A DNA stretch of 64,000 nt from JBBQSN01 sp963825505 (GCA_963825505.1 CAWGTL010000015.1:1-64000), one strand, 5' to 3'; positions 46,934 to 54,809 are shown, numbered from the stretch's first letter. Translations and numbers: made by a program. Notes: generated from the letters alone by a model not told the origin.

Positions 46934-47266
46934 ATGGACACGACCCAGCTGTTGAAGGGGGTGCTCGACGTCGCGGTGCTGGCCGTGGTGGCCCGCGAGG
47001 ACGGCTACGGCTACGACGTCGTGCGCCGGCTGCGCGCTGCGGGGCTGGAGGAGGTGGGTGACGCGTCGGTGTACGGGACGCTGCGCCGGCTGTACTCCGC
47101 CGGCGCGCTGACGAGCTACGTGGTGCCCTCCGAAGAGGGACCGCACCGCAAGTACTACGGCATCAACCGCCAGGGTCAGGCGATGCTCGACGAGCAGCGG
47201 ATCTCCTGGAAGCAGTTCTCCCAGACCATGTCCCAGCTGCTCGAGCCCGCGGAGGTCCGCTCATGA
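46934..47266 (+). CDS. PadR-family transcriptional regulator
   Basis: A 110-residue winged-helix protein. It starts MDTTQLLKGVLDVAVLAVVA and shows GYGYDVVRRLRAAGLEEV, then DASVYGTLRRLYSAGALTSY as the recognition helix region, and GPHRKYYGINRQGQAML in the wing. ATG 46934 has GAGGGACGG upstream. The stop overlaps the next start (ATGA at 47,263-47,266). The partner gene is a membrane protein with an HAAS-like N-terminus, the common PadR/HAAS pairing in which PadR represses its own operon. The ligand is unknown. Confidence 0.93.
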   Translation: MDTTQLLKGVLDVAVLAVVAREDGYGYDVVRRLRAAGLEEVGDASVYGTLRRLYSAGALTSYVVPSEEGPHRKYYGINRQGQAMLDEQRISWKQFSQTMSQLLEPAEVRS

Positions 47267-48434
47267 GCTCCCCCACCGTCAACCCCGTCGCCTGGCACGA
47301 GGCCAGCTCCTACGCCACGGCCGTCCGGCGGCACCTCGACGACCTGCCGCCCGACGTCGTCGAGGAGCTCACCGGCGGTCTCGAGGCCGACCTGCTCGAC
47401 CAGGCCACCGAGTCGTCCGACCCGCTGGCCGGACGCCTCGGCGACCCCGCCGGGTACGCCGCGGAGCTGCGCGCCGCGGCCGGCCTCGCCCCGCGCACTC
47501 GCCGCACCGGGAGAAGGTCGGGACGACCTGGCGCCGGAACTGGGACGAGAACCTTGCGGCCCTGCGGCTGCAACCCTGGTGGCCGACCGCGGAGTCCGTC
47601 GCCGTGCAGCTGCGGCCGGTGTGGTGGGTCGTTCGTGCGTGGGTCGCCTTCCAGCTGGTCGACCAGCTGGGCGCCGGACGTGGCGGTGCGGTGCCGTCGT
47701 CGTTCGGCGAGTGGCTGCTGCTGCTGGCGTTCGTCGCGGGGTCGGTCGCGCTCGGACGCGGGCTGTGGTCCCGCTGGTCGGGGCGGCGGGTCGCGCTGGT
47801 CATCGGCAACTCCTTCGCCGCGCTGTGCCTCGTCCCGGTCCTCTCAGCGGCCAACGATGCGCCGACGTCGTGGAGCGAGCCGACATACGCCGAGGCCATC
47901 GGGGGCGGCCTGGTGCTCGACGGCGAGACCGTCACGAACGTGTTTCCCTACGGCCCGGACGGCGAGCCGCTGGAGGGCGTCACGCTGCTCGACCAGGACG
48001 GCGACCCGCTGGCGGTCGGCACCGACGCCCTGCCCGGCGGCGACGAGTACGACTCGAACGGCCGGATCCGCGTGCAGGTGCCGAACTGGACCGAGGACGG
48101 CGACCAGACCTGGAACGTGTTCCCGATGGGGACCGCGCTCGTCGACGCCGAGGAGTTCTACGCCGACTGGTACTCCGGCGCGGACATGCCCGGCTCGGCG
48201 CTGCGCCCGCCCTACCGCTCGTTCGACGAGGCGACCCTGCCGCGGTTGCGGGTGCCGTCGGTGCTGGTCGACCCGTCGCGGTCGCTGCGGTCCACGCCGT
48301 CGCCGCGGTCGAGCGAGGGGGCGAGTGCACCGGCACCGACGACGAGCGCGCCGACGTCCGCCGCGCCCACCACGCCGGGTGCGGTCGTCCCGCCGACCGC
48401 TCCGACCGTGCCGTCCGTCACGACCACGCCGTAG
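47263..48434 (+). CDS. HAAS/DUF1700-like membrane protein (apparent frameshift near 47,510)
   Basis: The N-terminal ~80 residues (LDDLPPDVVEELTGGLEADL, then LAGRLGDPAGYAAELRAAAG) are the helical HAAS-type domain often paired with PadR. After a frame change near 47,508-47,511, where one base seems to be missing in ACCGG-GAG, the protein continues EKVGTTWRRNWDENLAALRL. Three hydrophobic segments follow (around PVWWVVRAWVAFQLV, FGEWLLLLAFVAGSVALG and VALVIGNSFAALCLVPVL). An outside domain of ~150 residues with a Ser/Thr/Pro tail ends the chain. The total is about 390 residues. Both parts are intact, so a base error is likely. It is co-translated with padR. The function is unknown. Confidence 0.78.
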
Positions 48435-48485
48435 CTGTCAGGCCAGACGCTCTGCCAGCCAGCGCATCTCGGCGCCGGCTCACGG

Positions 48486-49685
48486 TCACCGCGCGGGGGC
48501 GGGCAGCCAGCGCACCACGGCCGCGCCGAGCAGCACCGTGACGGCGGCGAGCACCGCCACCGGCAGCGCCACCTGGTCGTCGGGGGATCCGACGGCGAAG
48601 CCGAGGTACACCGCGACCGCGAGCAGCTCGGCGAGCACGTTCGAGGCCGAGGTCACGGTGGCGCGCGCACCGTGCTGGATGCTGTCCTGCAGCCGCACGT
48701 CGCTCACCACGATCGCCGTCTGCAGCAACCCGTAGCCGAGCGCGAGCGGGACGACGCCCACCGGGTGACCGGCCAGCGCGCCCACCAGCAGCAGCACGCC
48801 GGCCACCGAGACGCCGGCGCCGATCCGTCGGCTGGTCCAGGACGATGCGCGCTCGGCCACCGCCCCGCCGGCGGCCTGGGCCACGGTGACCAGCGTGAGC
48901 AGCAGCGGGATCGTCACGAGCGTGGCGCCCTGCTGCCCGAGCAGCAGGCCGAAGTACTCGTCGAACGCGAGCAGTCCGAGCAGGGTGGCGCTCGCGAGCA
49001 CGGCACCGCGGACGACCTGCGACGACGTCGTCTCGCGCAGACCCGTGCGCAGCGCGAGCCACCACGACCGCCACGCGTGGCCGGCCCGGGCCCGGGCCCG
49101 GACGGCGGCCGGGGCGCGCTCGTGCCCGGCCAGCTCGTCCGCGTCGTCCTCGTCGACGTCGTCGATCTCGGCGGCGGAGATCACCGGCGGGGCGGACGGC
49201 AGCGAGGCCGAGATCACGAGCAGGACGAGGCAGACCCCGACGCTGACCCACCCGGTGAGCGCGTACCCGCCGACGGCGACCAGGGGTGCGGCGGCCAGGG
49301 TCGCGAACGCCATCCCGGCCAGCGAGAGCGTCGTACCGAGACCCATCACCCGCGCGTACCGGTGCCGGGCGCCGACGGCCGCGAGCTCGTCGTAGGCCAG
49401 CGCCTGGAACGTGCCGGACGACAGCGCGCCGGACAGGCCCCACAGGACGAACCCCGCGGCGAACCCGCCGAACGAGGGGAACAGCACCCAGCACGAGAAC
49501 GCGGCGGCGTACACGACCGCCCCGAGGCAGAGCAGGCCGCGGCGCGACACGGTGTCGGCCCAGGCGCCCGAGGGCACCTCCAGGACGATGCCCACCGCCG
49601 ACCACAGCACGAACAGCAGCGAGATCTGGGCGGTGCTCAGCCCGGCGTCGGCGAACAGCAGCGCGTACACCGGGAAGACCGGCAT
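48486..49685 (-). CDS. Major facilitator superfamily transporter
   Basis: A 399-residue membrane protein with about 11-12 hydrophobic segments. The loop between helices 2 and 3 reads VPSGAWADTVSRRGLL, the usual MFS G-x-x-x-D-x-x-x-R-R/K signature. A long acidic cytoplasmic loop (AAEIDDVDEDDADELAGHE) separates the two halves. The frame stays open upstream of ATG 49685 and reads ERRLLAWQAVEECMP, which looks like the real first helix, but no ATG, GTG or TTG precedes it before a stop. The start may therefore be lost to a base error, or be a rare CTG. The substrate is unknown; the type resembles drug or sugar exporters. Confidence 0.85.
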   Translation of the reverse strand: MPVFPVYALLFADAGLSTAQISLLFVLWSAVGIVLEVPSGAWADTVSRRGLLCLGAVVYAAAFSCWVLFPSFGGFAAGFVLWGLSGALSSGTFQALAYDELAAVGARHRYARVMGLGTTLSLAGMAFATLAAAPLVAVGGYALTGWVSVGVCLVLLVISASLPSAPPVISAAEIDDVDEDDADELAGHERAPAAVRARARAGHAWRSWWLALRTGLRETTSSQVVRGAVLASATLLGLLAFDEYFGLLLGQQGATLVTIPLLLTLVTVAQAAGGAVAERASSWTSRRIGAGVSVAGVLLLVGALAGHPVGVVPLALGYGLLQTAIVVSDVRLQDSIQHGARATVTSASNVLAELLAVAVYLGFAVGSPDDQVALPVAVLAAVTVLLGAAVVRWLPAPAR

Positions 49686-49869
49686 GCACTCCTCGACCGC
49701 CTGCCACGCGAGCAGCCGTCGTTCCAGGCTGCGGGAGGAGGGCGCTCCGGAGGGCTCAGCGATGGGTCAAGGTCCGTGGCCGTGGGTGCTCATGCCGCCA
49801 CGCTCGCCGCACCGGGCCGCCCGCGTCAAGCACGTTCGCGTCTCCCGGCCGACCACTAGCGTGTCGCCC

Positions 49870-50622
49870 GTGTCCCGCCCGCCCGTCGCCCGCGACGCCG
49901 TCCAGGTGGTGCTCCGGGCCAGGAGCGCGCGGACGCTCGACGTCCTCGACGAACGGGTCTCGGTGTGCCGGGCCTGCCCGCGGCTGGTCGCCTGGCGCGA
50001 GGAGGTCGCCGCCGTCAAGCGCCGCGCGTTCGCCGACCAGACCTACTGGGGCAGACCGGCTCCTGGTTTCGGCGACCCCGAGGCGCACCTGCTGGTCCTC
50101 GGTCTCGCCCCGGCCGCGCACGGTGCCAACCGCACCGGTCGGGTGTTCACCGGCGACCGGTCCGGCGACTGGCTGTTCGCCGCGCTGCACCGGGCGGGGT
50201 ACGCGAACCAGCCGACGAGCACCCACCTCGACGACGGCCTCGCCCTCACCGGCGCCCGCGTGGTGGCGGCCGTCCGGTGCGCCCCACCGGCCAACGCGCC
50301 GACGCCCGCCGAGCGCGACACCTGCGCACCCTGGCTCGACCGCGAGGTGCAGCTGCTGCCGCACCTGCGAGTCGTCCTGGCCCTCGGCGGGTTCGCCTGG
50401 GGCGCGGCGCTCGACCTGGCCCGGCGGCGCGGTTGGCAGGTGCCGCGCCCGCAGCCGCGGTTCGGGCACGCGGCCGTCGCCGTCCTCGAGCGGGTGGGGC
50501 AGGAACCGGTCCACCTGGTCGGCAGCTTCCACGTCAGCCAGCAGAACACCTTCACCGGACGGCTCACCGAGGCGATGCTGGACGACGTCCTGGCCACCGC
50601 GCGGCGGCTCGGGACGACGTAG
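49870..50622 (+). CDS. Family 5 uracil-DNA glycosylase (UdgB)
   Basis: A Fe-S uracil-DNA glycosylase of about 250 residues that removes uracil and other deaminated bases. Four Cys fit the 4Fe-4S ligands: CRACPRL near the N-terminus, then VRCAPP and DTCAPW. Motif 1 is LVLGLAPAAHGANRTGRVFTG, quoted here only by its key parts GLAPA and NRTGRVFTG. That is the UdgB form, which lacks the catalytic Asp/Asn of other families. Motif 3 is GSFHVSQQNTFTGRL. GTG 49870 follows a TAGCGT box (49,857-49,862) by seven bases, which suggests a leaderless message; GTG 49861 is also in frame. It diverges from the MFS gene. A tRNA-like gene follows 31 bp later. Confidence 0.9.
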   Translation: MSRPPVARDAVQVVLRARSARTLDVLDERVSVCRACPRLVAWREEVAAVKRRAFADQTYWGRPAPGFGDPEAHLLVLGLAPAAHGANRTGRVFTGDRSGDWLFAALHRAGYANQPTSTHLDDGLALTGARVVAAVRCAPPANAPTPAERDTCAPWLDREVQLLPHLRVVLALGGFAWGAALDLARRRGWQVPRPQPRFGHAAVAVLERVGQEPVHLVGSFHVSQQNTFTGRLTEAMLDDVLATARRLGTT

Positions 50623-50653
50623 GCTCGCCGCGATCGTCGACGGCACAGCGCGA

Positions 50654-50726
50654 GCCCCTGTAGCCCAACGGCAGAGGCAGGCGCCTTAAAAGCGCTTCAG
50701 TGCGGGTTCGAGTCCCGCCAGGGGTA
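50654..50726 (+). tRNA. Class-I tRNA-like gene with anticodon UAA
   Basis: A 73-nt cloverleaf can be drawn by eye. The acceptor stem is GCCCCTG (50,654-50,660) with CAGGGGT (50,719-50,725). The D arm is closed by GCC/GGC. The anticodon stem is GGCGC/GCGCT with loop CTTAAAA, giving anticodon TAA (50,687-50,689), which would read the rare Leu codon UUA. The T arm is GCGGG-TTCGAGT-CCCGC. CCA is not encoded. The variable region is only ~5 nt, whereas normal bacterial tRNA-Leu has a long variable arm. The identity is therefore uncertain: an unusual Leu-like tRNA, a tRNA of mobile origin, or a relic. Confidence 0.8.
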
Positions 50727-50836
50727 CAGACGGGCAGGCGCCTCAACAGCGCGTCGTGCGGGTTCGAGTCCCGCCAGGGGTACAGACGGGCAGGCGCCTC
50801 AACAGCGCGCGCTGCGGGTTCGAGTCCCGCCAGGGG
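50725..50836 (+). repeat. Two tandem 56-bp repeats of the tRNA 3' half
   Basis: Units 50,725-50,780 and 50,781-50,836, three bases apart in sequence, plus a stub at 50,837. Each carries an anticodon-like arm (GCGC-CTCAACA-GCGC, triplet CAA instead of TAA), a full T arm and the 3' acceptor strand ending CAGGGGT. The 5' acceptor strand and most of the D arm are missing. They cannot fold as complete tRNAs. They look like partial tandem copies of the gene just upstream. Confidence 0.85.
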
Positions 50837-50870
50837 TACAGAGTCGGGAACGCGCGTGCGCGCCTCGCCG

Positions 50871-50876
50871 TTATCC
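50871..50876 (+). promoter_or_regulatory. Candidate -10 box for the YccA-like gene
   Basis: TATCCT in CGTTATCCTCGG, 44 bp before the ATG and just after the tRNA repeats. The AGGAGGAG ribosome site (50,908-50,916) lies within the predicted leader, so this gene is leadered, unlike several others here. Confidence 0.4.
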
Positions 50877-50919
50877 TCGGTGAGACGAGCGCCAGAGCGG
50901 CGCGTGCTCAGGAGGAGTC

Positions 50920-51756
50920 ATGCAGAGCAAGAACCCCGTGTTCGCCCGGCGGCAGGAGTTCTCCGGGCGTCCGCAGCAGCAGCCTCAGTACGCCCAGTTC
51001 GGCCAGCCCGGCCAGTACACCCCGCAGGGCGCGTACTCGCCGCAGCAGCTCGACGAGATGTACCAGCGGCCCGCCGCCGGCCCGGTGCAGACCGGCCGGA
51101 TGACCTACGACGACGTCGTGGTGCGCACCGCCATCCTCTTCGGCGTGCTGCTGGTCACCGCTGCAGCCACCTGGCTGCTCGCCCCGCCGGCCCTGCTGTT
51201 CCCGCTCTGGATCGGCGCCATGTTCGTCGGCCTCGGCATCGGCCTGGTCATCGCGTTCAGCAAGACGATCCGTCCGCCGCTGATGCTCGTGTACGCCGCG
51301 GTCGAGGGCGTGTTCATCGGCGCGATCAGCTTCTTCCTCGAGTCGTTCTACGACGGCATCGTCATCCAGGCCGTCCTCGGCACGCTCGGCGCCTTCGTCG
51401 CGATGCTGATCGCCTACAAGGTCAAGGCGATCCGCGCGACGCCGAAGTTCACCCGGTTCCTCATCATCGCCACCATCGGGTACGCCGCGTTCTCGCTGAT
51501 CCACTTCTTCGCGGTGATGGTGTTCGGCGTGCAGAGCGTGTACACGATGGGCGCCCTCGGCATCGGCATCAGCATCCTCGGTGTGGCCCTCGCCTCGCTC
51601 AACCTGATCCTCGACTTCGACTACATCGACCGCGGTGTGCAGCAGGGCCTTCCGCAGCAGTACTCCTGGCTCGCGGCCTACGGCCTGCTGGTCACGCTGG
51701 TGTGGCTCTACATCGAGATCCTGCGCCTGATCGCGATCCTGCGCGGCAGCGACTGA
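50920..51756 (+). CDS. Bax inhibitor-1/YccA family membrane protein
   Basis: A 278-residue membrane protein. The first ~65 residues are Gln/Pro/Tyr-rich and soluble (QPGQYTPQGAYSPQQ). Seven transmembrane helices follow, with conserved loops such as IAFSKTIRPPLMLVYAAVEG and NLILDFDYIDRGVQQGLPQQ. The C-terminus YSWLAAYGLLVTLVWLYIEI then LRLIAIL is characteristic of the actinobacterial YccA type. In other systems BI-1 proteins leak Ca2+ or modulate membrane proteases; the bacterial role is poorly known. ATG 50920 has a strong AGGAGGAG site. A small gene follows 28 bp later and is probably co-transcribed. Confidence 0.94.
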   Translation: MQSKNPVFARRQEFSGRPQQQPQYAQFGQPGQYTPQGAYSPQQLDEMYQRPAAGPVQTGRMTYDDVVVRTAILFGVLLVTAAATWLLAPPALLFPLWIGAMFVGLGIGLVIAFSKTIRPPLMLVYAAVEGVFIGAISFFLESFYDGIVIQAVLGTLGAFVAMLIAYKVKAIRATPKFTRFLIIATIGYAAFSLIHFFAVMVFGVQSVYTMGALGIGISILGVALASLNLILDFDYIDRGVQQGLPQQYSWLAAYGLLVTLVWLYIEILRLIAILRGSD

Positions 51757-51784
51757 CGCCAGGACCGACGAGTCAGGTCCGACG

Positions 51785-52105
51785 GTGATCGCACCGACCA
51801 CCGACGACGACGACCCGGCGCGCGAGCTGCGCCGGGTCGTCGACCGTCTGTCGGGTCTGACGCCGGAGCGGGCAGAGCGCCCCGGGCCGGACGGCAGGTC
51901 GCCGGCCGCGCTCGTGCGCGCCGAGCTCGACGCCCTGGCCTCCGACGCGGCCCGGCGGCGTGGCGACGACCACCACGACGTCCCGGTGCTGCGCCCTCAT
52001 GCCCTCGGCGACCAGCTGACGGTGCTCGCGCGCGAGGCGCTCGCGGCCGGTGCGCCCGCACCCGAGGTCGCCGGACGGCTCGCCGCGCTCCGGCGCGCTC
52101 TCTGA
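51785..52105 (+). CDS. Small uncharacterised protein
   Basis: A 106-residue soluble, charged protein (pI near neutral, many Asp, Arg and Ala) with helical segments ARELRRVVDRLSGLTPERA and DQLTVLAREALAAG. I see no membrane segment, Cys pair or known motif. GTG 51785 is the only reasonable start. It follows the YccA-like gene closely on the same strand. The codon use is like that of the neighbours, so it is likely real. No function can be assigned. Confidence 0.65.
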   Translation: MIAPTTDDDDPARELRRVVDRLSGLTPERAERPGPDGRSPAALVRAELDALASDAARRRGDDHHDVPVLRPHALGDQLTVLAREALAAGAPAPEVAGRLAALRRAL

Positions 52106-52190
52106 GACCACGATCGGGTCGTCTGGTCACACCGCGCACCCTGGTGCCAGGGTGTGGTGCCATGGGGAGCGAGGGCGCGAGGAACGCGTC

Positions 52191-52468
52191 ATGAGCGTCT
52201 GGCGTACAAGTTCATCGAGCAGTCGATCGAGGACACCGACGATCCCGAGTACCAGCTGAAGAAGCGGCTGACGTGGCTCGACCTCACCGTGTTCGGGGTC
52301 GGGGTGGTCATCGGTGCCGGCATCTTCACCCTCACCGGTCGCGCGGCCCAGGCGTACGCGGGCCCCGGCATCGTCCTCTCGTTCGTCTACGGGTACCGGC
52401 GCTCCCGGCTGGACACCGGCGGGTCCGCCCCGGGCCCGAAGGCGGGTGCCAGCAGCACGACGCTCTGA
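52191..52468 (+). pseudogene. Internally deleted APC-family amino-acid permease
   Basis: The start of an amino-acid permease is clear: EQSIEDTDDPEYQLKKRLTW, then LDLTVFGVGVVIGAGIFTLTG with the first helix motif GAGIF, and AAQAYAGPGIVLSFV. The sequence then jumps straight to YGYRRSRLDTGGSAPG, which looks like the C-terminal end of the same kind of protein. About 400 central residues are missing, although the joined frame stays open to TGA 52466-52468. The first six codons from ATG 52191 (MSVWRT) are in a different frame from the rest, with a small loss near 52,207. It cannot be a working transporter. Confidence 0.8.
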
Positions 52469-52505
52469 GGCACCCACCCGCCCGGCCGGTCGGGTCAGGT
52501 AGCGG

Positions 52506-53384
52506 TCAGCGGGTGGCGAGCGCCCCGTCGAGCGCGGCGCGAACGGCGTCGAGGGGTCTGGTGGTCGGGCGCCCGACGAGACGGGACAGCTCGCCCGAGT
52601 CCGTGCGCAGGTCTCCTGCGGCGATCCCGCGGTCGGAGTCGGCGAGGATCTCGGCGTAGCCGCGGGGGAGGCCGGCCTGCTCGAGCAGGTCGGCGTAGGC
52701 GTCCTGCGGGAGGTCCTGGTAGACCACCTCGCGCCCGGACGCCGCCGCGACGTCGGCCGCCAGCTCGGCCAGGGTGAAGGCGGTGTCGCCGCCCAGCTCG
52801 TAGGTGCCGGTGGTGACGGCCTCGTCGGCGAGGACGACGGCAGCGGCGGCGGCGTAGTCGGCCCGGGTGGCGCCGCTGACGCGCCCGTCGCCGGCCGCAC
52901 CCACCAGGACGCCGCGCTCGAGCGTCCCGGCGAGCTGGGCGGTCCAGTTCTCCAGGTACCAGGAGTTGCGCAGCAGCACGGTCGGCAGCGCGGACTCCTC
53001 CAGCAGCCGCTCGGTCGCCAGGTGCTCCTCGGCGAGGACGAGCGACGACGCACTCGCGTTGACGATGCTGGTGTACAGGATCGTCGAGACGCCCTGCGCT
53101 GCAGCGGCGTCGATCACGTTGCGGTGCTGCGGCACCCGCTGGCCGACGACGCTGGACGACACCAGCAGCAGACGGTCCACGCCGGCGAAGGCGGCGGTGA
53201 GCGAGGCCGGCTCGTCGTAGTCGGCGTGGCGCACGACCACGCCACGCGCGGCGAGGTCGGCGACGGACGAGGTGTCGCGGGCGGTGGCGACGACGTCGCC
53301 GGGGGCGACGCCGCGGACGAGCAGCTCCTCGACGACGAGGCGTCCGAGGTGCCCGCTGGTGCCGGTGACGAGCAGGGAGGTCAT
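52506..53384 (-). CDS. NAD(P)H-binding quinone reductase-like protein (QorB/NmrA type)
   Basis: A 292-residue atypical short-chain dehydrogenase. The dinucleotide motif is VTGTSGHLGRLVVEEL at the N-terminus. The chain then follows the NmrA/QorB pattern: DRLLLVSSSVVGQRVPQHRNVIDAA, quoted only by its key SSSVVGQR and RNVIDAA, then LLRNSWYLENW, and GTYELGGDTAFTLAELA. E. coli QorB reduces quinones with NADPH. ATG 53384 is preceded by GAAGGACC. It is divergent from an HxlR regulator, with one palindromic operator between them, so it is probably the regulated target. The substrate is inferred from the family only. Confidence 0.87.
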   Translation of the reverse strand: MTSLLVTGTSGHLGRLVVEELLVRGVAPGDVVATARDTSSVADLAARGVVVRHADYDEPASLTAAFAGVDRLLLVSSSVVGQRVPQHRNVIDAAAAQGVSTILYTSIVNASASSLVLAEEHLATERLLEESALPTVLLRNSWYLENWTAQLAGTLERGVLVGAAGDGRVSGATRADYAAAAAVVLADEAVTTGTYELGGDTAFTLAELAADVAAASGREVVYQDLPQDAYADLLEQAGLPRGYAEILADSDRGIAAGDLRTDSGELSRLVGRPTTRPLDAVRAALDGALATR

Positions 53385-53459
53385 GGTGGGTCCTTCCGCA
53401 GGTGGAGGTCGGTACGTCCGGCCCAACCGGCCTGCGGCACCCATGCTTCCCAGCAGTTA

Positions 53460-53482
53460 GTACCCACTTTGAAGTAAGGTAC
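53460..53482. promoter_or_regulatory. Palindromic operator between the qorB-like and hxlR genes
   Basis: GTACC-c-ACTT-tg-AAGT-aa-GGTAC: an imperfect 23-bp palindrome with ACTT/AAGT inner and GTACC/GGTAC outer arms. It is only four bases from the HxlR start codon. HxlR proteins bind such GTAC/ACTT-type dyads, and the site would control both divergent genes. Confidence 0.65.
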
Positions 53483-53486
53483 GCAC

Positions 53487-53858
53487 ATGAAGGTGAGTAC
53501 CCTGCGTGCGCAGTTCCCCGGCGGCGTCTTCCCGAGCGGCTGCCCGAGCCGGGTGCTGCTCGACCACGTCACCAGCAAGTGGGGCGTGCTGGTGCTGCTC
53601 GCGCTGGCCGAGGGCGAGCCGCTGCGCTGGAGCGAGCTGCGCCGCCGCGCCGAGGGTGTCAGCGAGAAGATGCTGGCCCAGACCCTGCGCACCCTCGAGG
53701 CCGACGGTCTGGTGCACCGCGACGCCAAGCCGGTCGTACCGCCGCACGTCGAGTACTCGCTCACCCCGCTCGGCGTGGGCCTGGCCGAGCGGATGGTGCC
53801 GCTGATGGAGTGGGTCGGCGCGCACGCCGAGCAGGTCGTGGGCGCTGCCGCGCGCTGA
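53487..53858 (+). CDS. HxlR-family transcriptional regulator
   Basis: A 123-residue winged-helix regulator. GCPSRVLLDHVTSKWGVLVL is the typical opening, with one Cys at the position where redox- or quinone-sensing members have their sensor Cys (compare YodB and QorR). The RWSELRRRAEGVSEKMLAQT helix pair binds DNA, and LHRDAKPVVPPHVEYSLTPLG (first residue V in the protein) forms the wing. ATG 53487 sits just after the operator. The divergent qorB-like gene points to a QorR-type quinone or electrophile sensor, by analogy. Confidence 0.92.
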   Translation: MKVSTLRAQFPGGVFPSGCPSRVLLDHVTSKWGVLVLLALAEGEPLRWSELRRRAEGVSEKMLAQTLRTLEADGLVHRDAKPVVPPHVEYSLTPLGVGLAERMVPLMEWVGAHAEQVVGAAAR

Positions 53859-53884
53859 TCTGGCCGTGGGGAGGCTGAGCGCGC

Positions 53885-54075
53885 TCAGGGCAGGCCGAGG
53901 TCGTCGGCCAGCACCTGCAGGTGCCGCTCGAACAGGGCGTGCCCGTCCCGCGGGCCGGGTTGATCCCGGTGGGCGTGCTGGAAGCCGTCGGCGCCGTGCA
54001 CCGCGGCACCCGCGAGCTGGTCGAGGTGGGCTTCCAGTTCCGCCGGCCGGTCAGCGCGCCCGCGAGGGCTTCAGC
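53885..54075 (-). pseudogene. Possible 3' remnant of an unrecognised minus-strand gene
   Basis: Between hxlR and 54,151 there is no complete gene. On the minus strand a frame of about 60 codons ends at 53,885 and reads AELEAHLDQLAGAAVHG, then HALFERHLQVLADDLGLP before the stop. It has protein-like composition but no usable start; the frame is closed upstream by a TGA. It may be the tail of a deleted gene, or chance. The rest of 53,859-54,150 holds only the GAGGAG ribosome site of the next gene. Confidence 0.3.
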
Positions 54076-54150
54076 GGGTCTTCAGCGGTCGGCCGCAGAG
54101 TTCACGCACCAGCCCGGAGAACCCGCAGCCAGACCTGAGGAGCGAGCACC

Positions 54151-54762
54151 ATGGACACCTCGACCGGCACCATCGACAGCGACCGCACCCCCGCCACGAC
54201 CCGGCCCGCGGACGGCACCGTGGACGGCGAGGGCCCGGGCCGACGGTTCCCGTGGCTGCGCCGGCTCGGGGGCGTCCTGCTCGTGCTGGCCGCGACGGTC
54301 GGTCTGGCCGCTCCGGCGCAGGCCTACATCCCGCCCGGACCACAGACCTACGCCGGCCCTCCCGCGACGTTCACCGTGTCGATGTCCTGCTGGTCGGGAC
54401 AGATCCAGCTGACGCCCATGGCGGCCGTGCAGAGCGGCTACACGAACGGTCAGTACGTCACCTACCGGTACGCGCTGTGGAGCAACAGGGGGCACCGGGG
54501 CGCGACGAGCGGGTGGTCGAGCCCCGAGCTGCAGCCGTACTCGACCGTGAGCATGGGCAGCACCTACCTCTACGCGCGGACCCCCCTGGCCACCGCGAAC
54601 ATCCCGGCCACCCGCGGGACCTACTGGGAGGTCGCCGTGCAGGTCGGCTGGTACGCCCCCGGCTACGGGTACATCTACTCGCCGTGGAGGTCGGTCGACG
54701 GCCACCAGAGCGGCTTCATCAGCCCGTACCCCTACAGCGGGTCGAAGCCCTGCAACACCTGA
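54151..54762 (+). CDS. Uncharacterised secreted protein
   Basis: A 203-residue exported protein. A hydrophilic N-terminus of ~35 residues leads to the signal core LRRLGGVLLVLAATVGLAA, with cleavage after AQA near residue 58. The mature part is rich in Tyr, Ser, Gly and Pro, with two Cys (MSCWSGQ near its start and KPCNT at its end) that could form one disulfide. It looks beta-rich. I recognise no family. ATG 54151 has GAGGAG upstream. It ends at a bidirectional hairpin shared with the thiolase gene. Confidence 0.75.
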   Translation: MDTSTGTIDSDRTPATTRPADGTVDGEGPGRRFPWLRRLGGVLLVLAATVGLAAPAQAYIPPGPQTYAGPPATFTVSMSCWSGQIQLTPMAAVQSGYTNGQYVTYRYALWSNRGHRGATSGWSSPELQPYSTVSMGSTYLYARTPLATANIPATRGTYWEVAVQVGWYAPGYGYIYSPWRSVDGHQSGFISPYPYSGSKPCNT

Positions 54763-54781
54763 CGGCCCGGCAGGCGCTCGC

Positions 54782-54809
54782 GGTGGGTCCGACCTCGGTC
54801 GGACCCACC
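54782..54809. terminator. Bidirectional hairpin terminator
   Basis: A perfect 13-bp inverted repeat, GGTGGGTCCGACC (54,782-54,794) and its complement (54,797-54,809), only two bases apart. It lies in the 63-bp gap between two convergent genes (secreted protein and thiolase). The arms read through, so the real loop is formed by the innermost few bases. Confidence 0.75.

Noticed and set aside
50725..50836. Tandem 56-bp repeats taken as a CRISPR array
   Set aside because: There are no spacers, the units are direct abutting copies of a tRNA 3' half, and no cas gene is near.
50640..52500. tRNA-associated genomic island or prophage attachment site
   Set aside because: The tRNA 3' end is repeated, but only as local 56-bp tandem units; no integrase, phage gene or distant direct repeat was seen.
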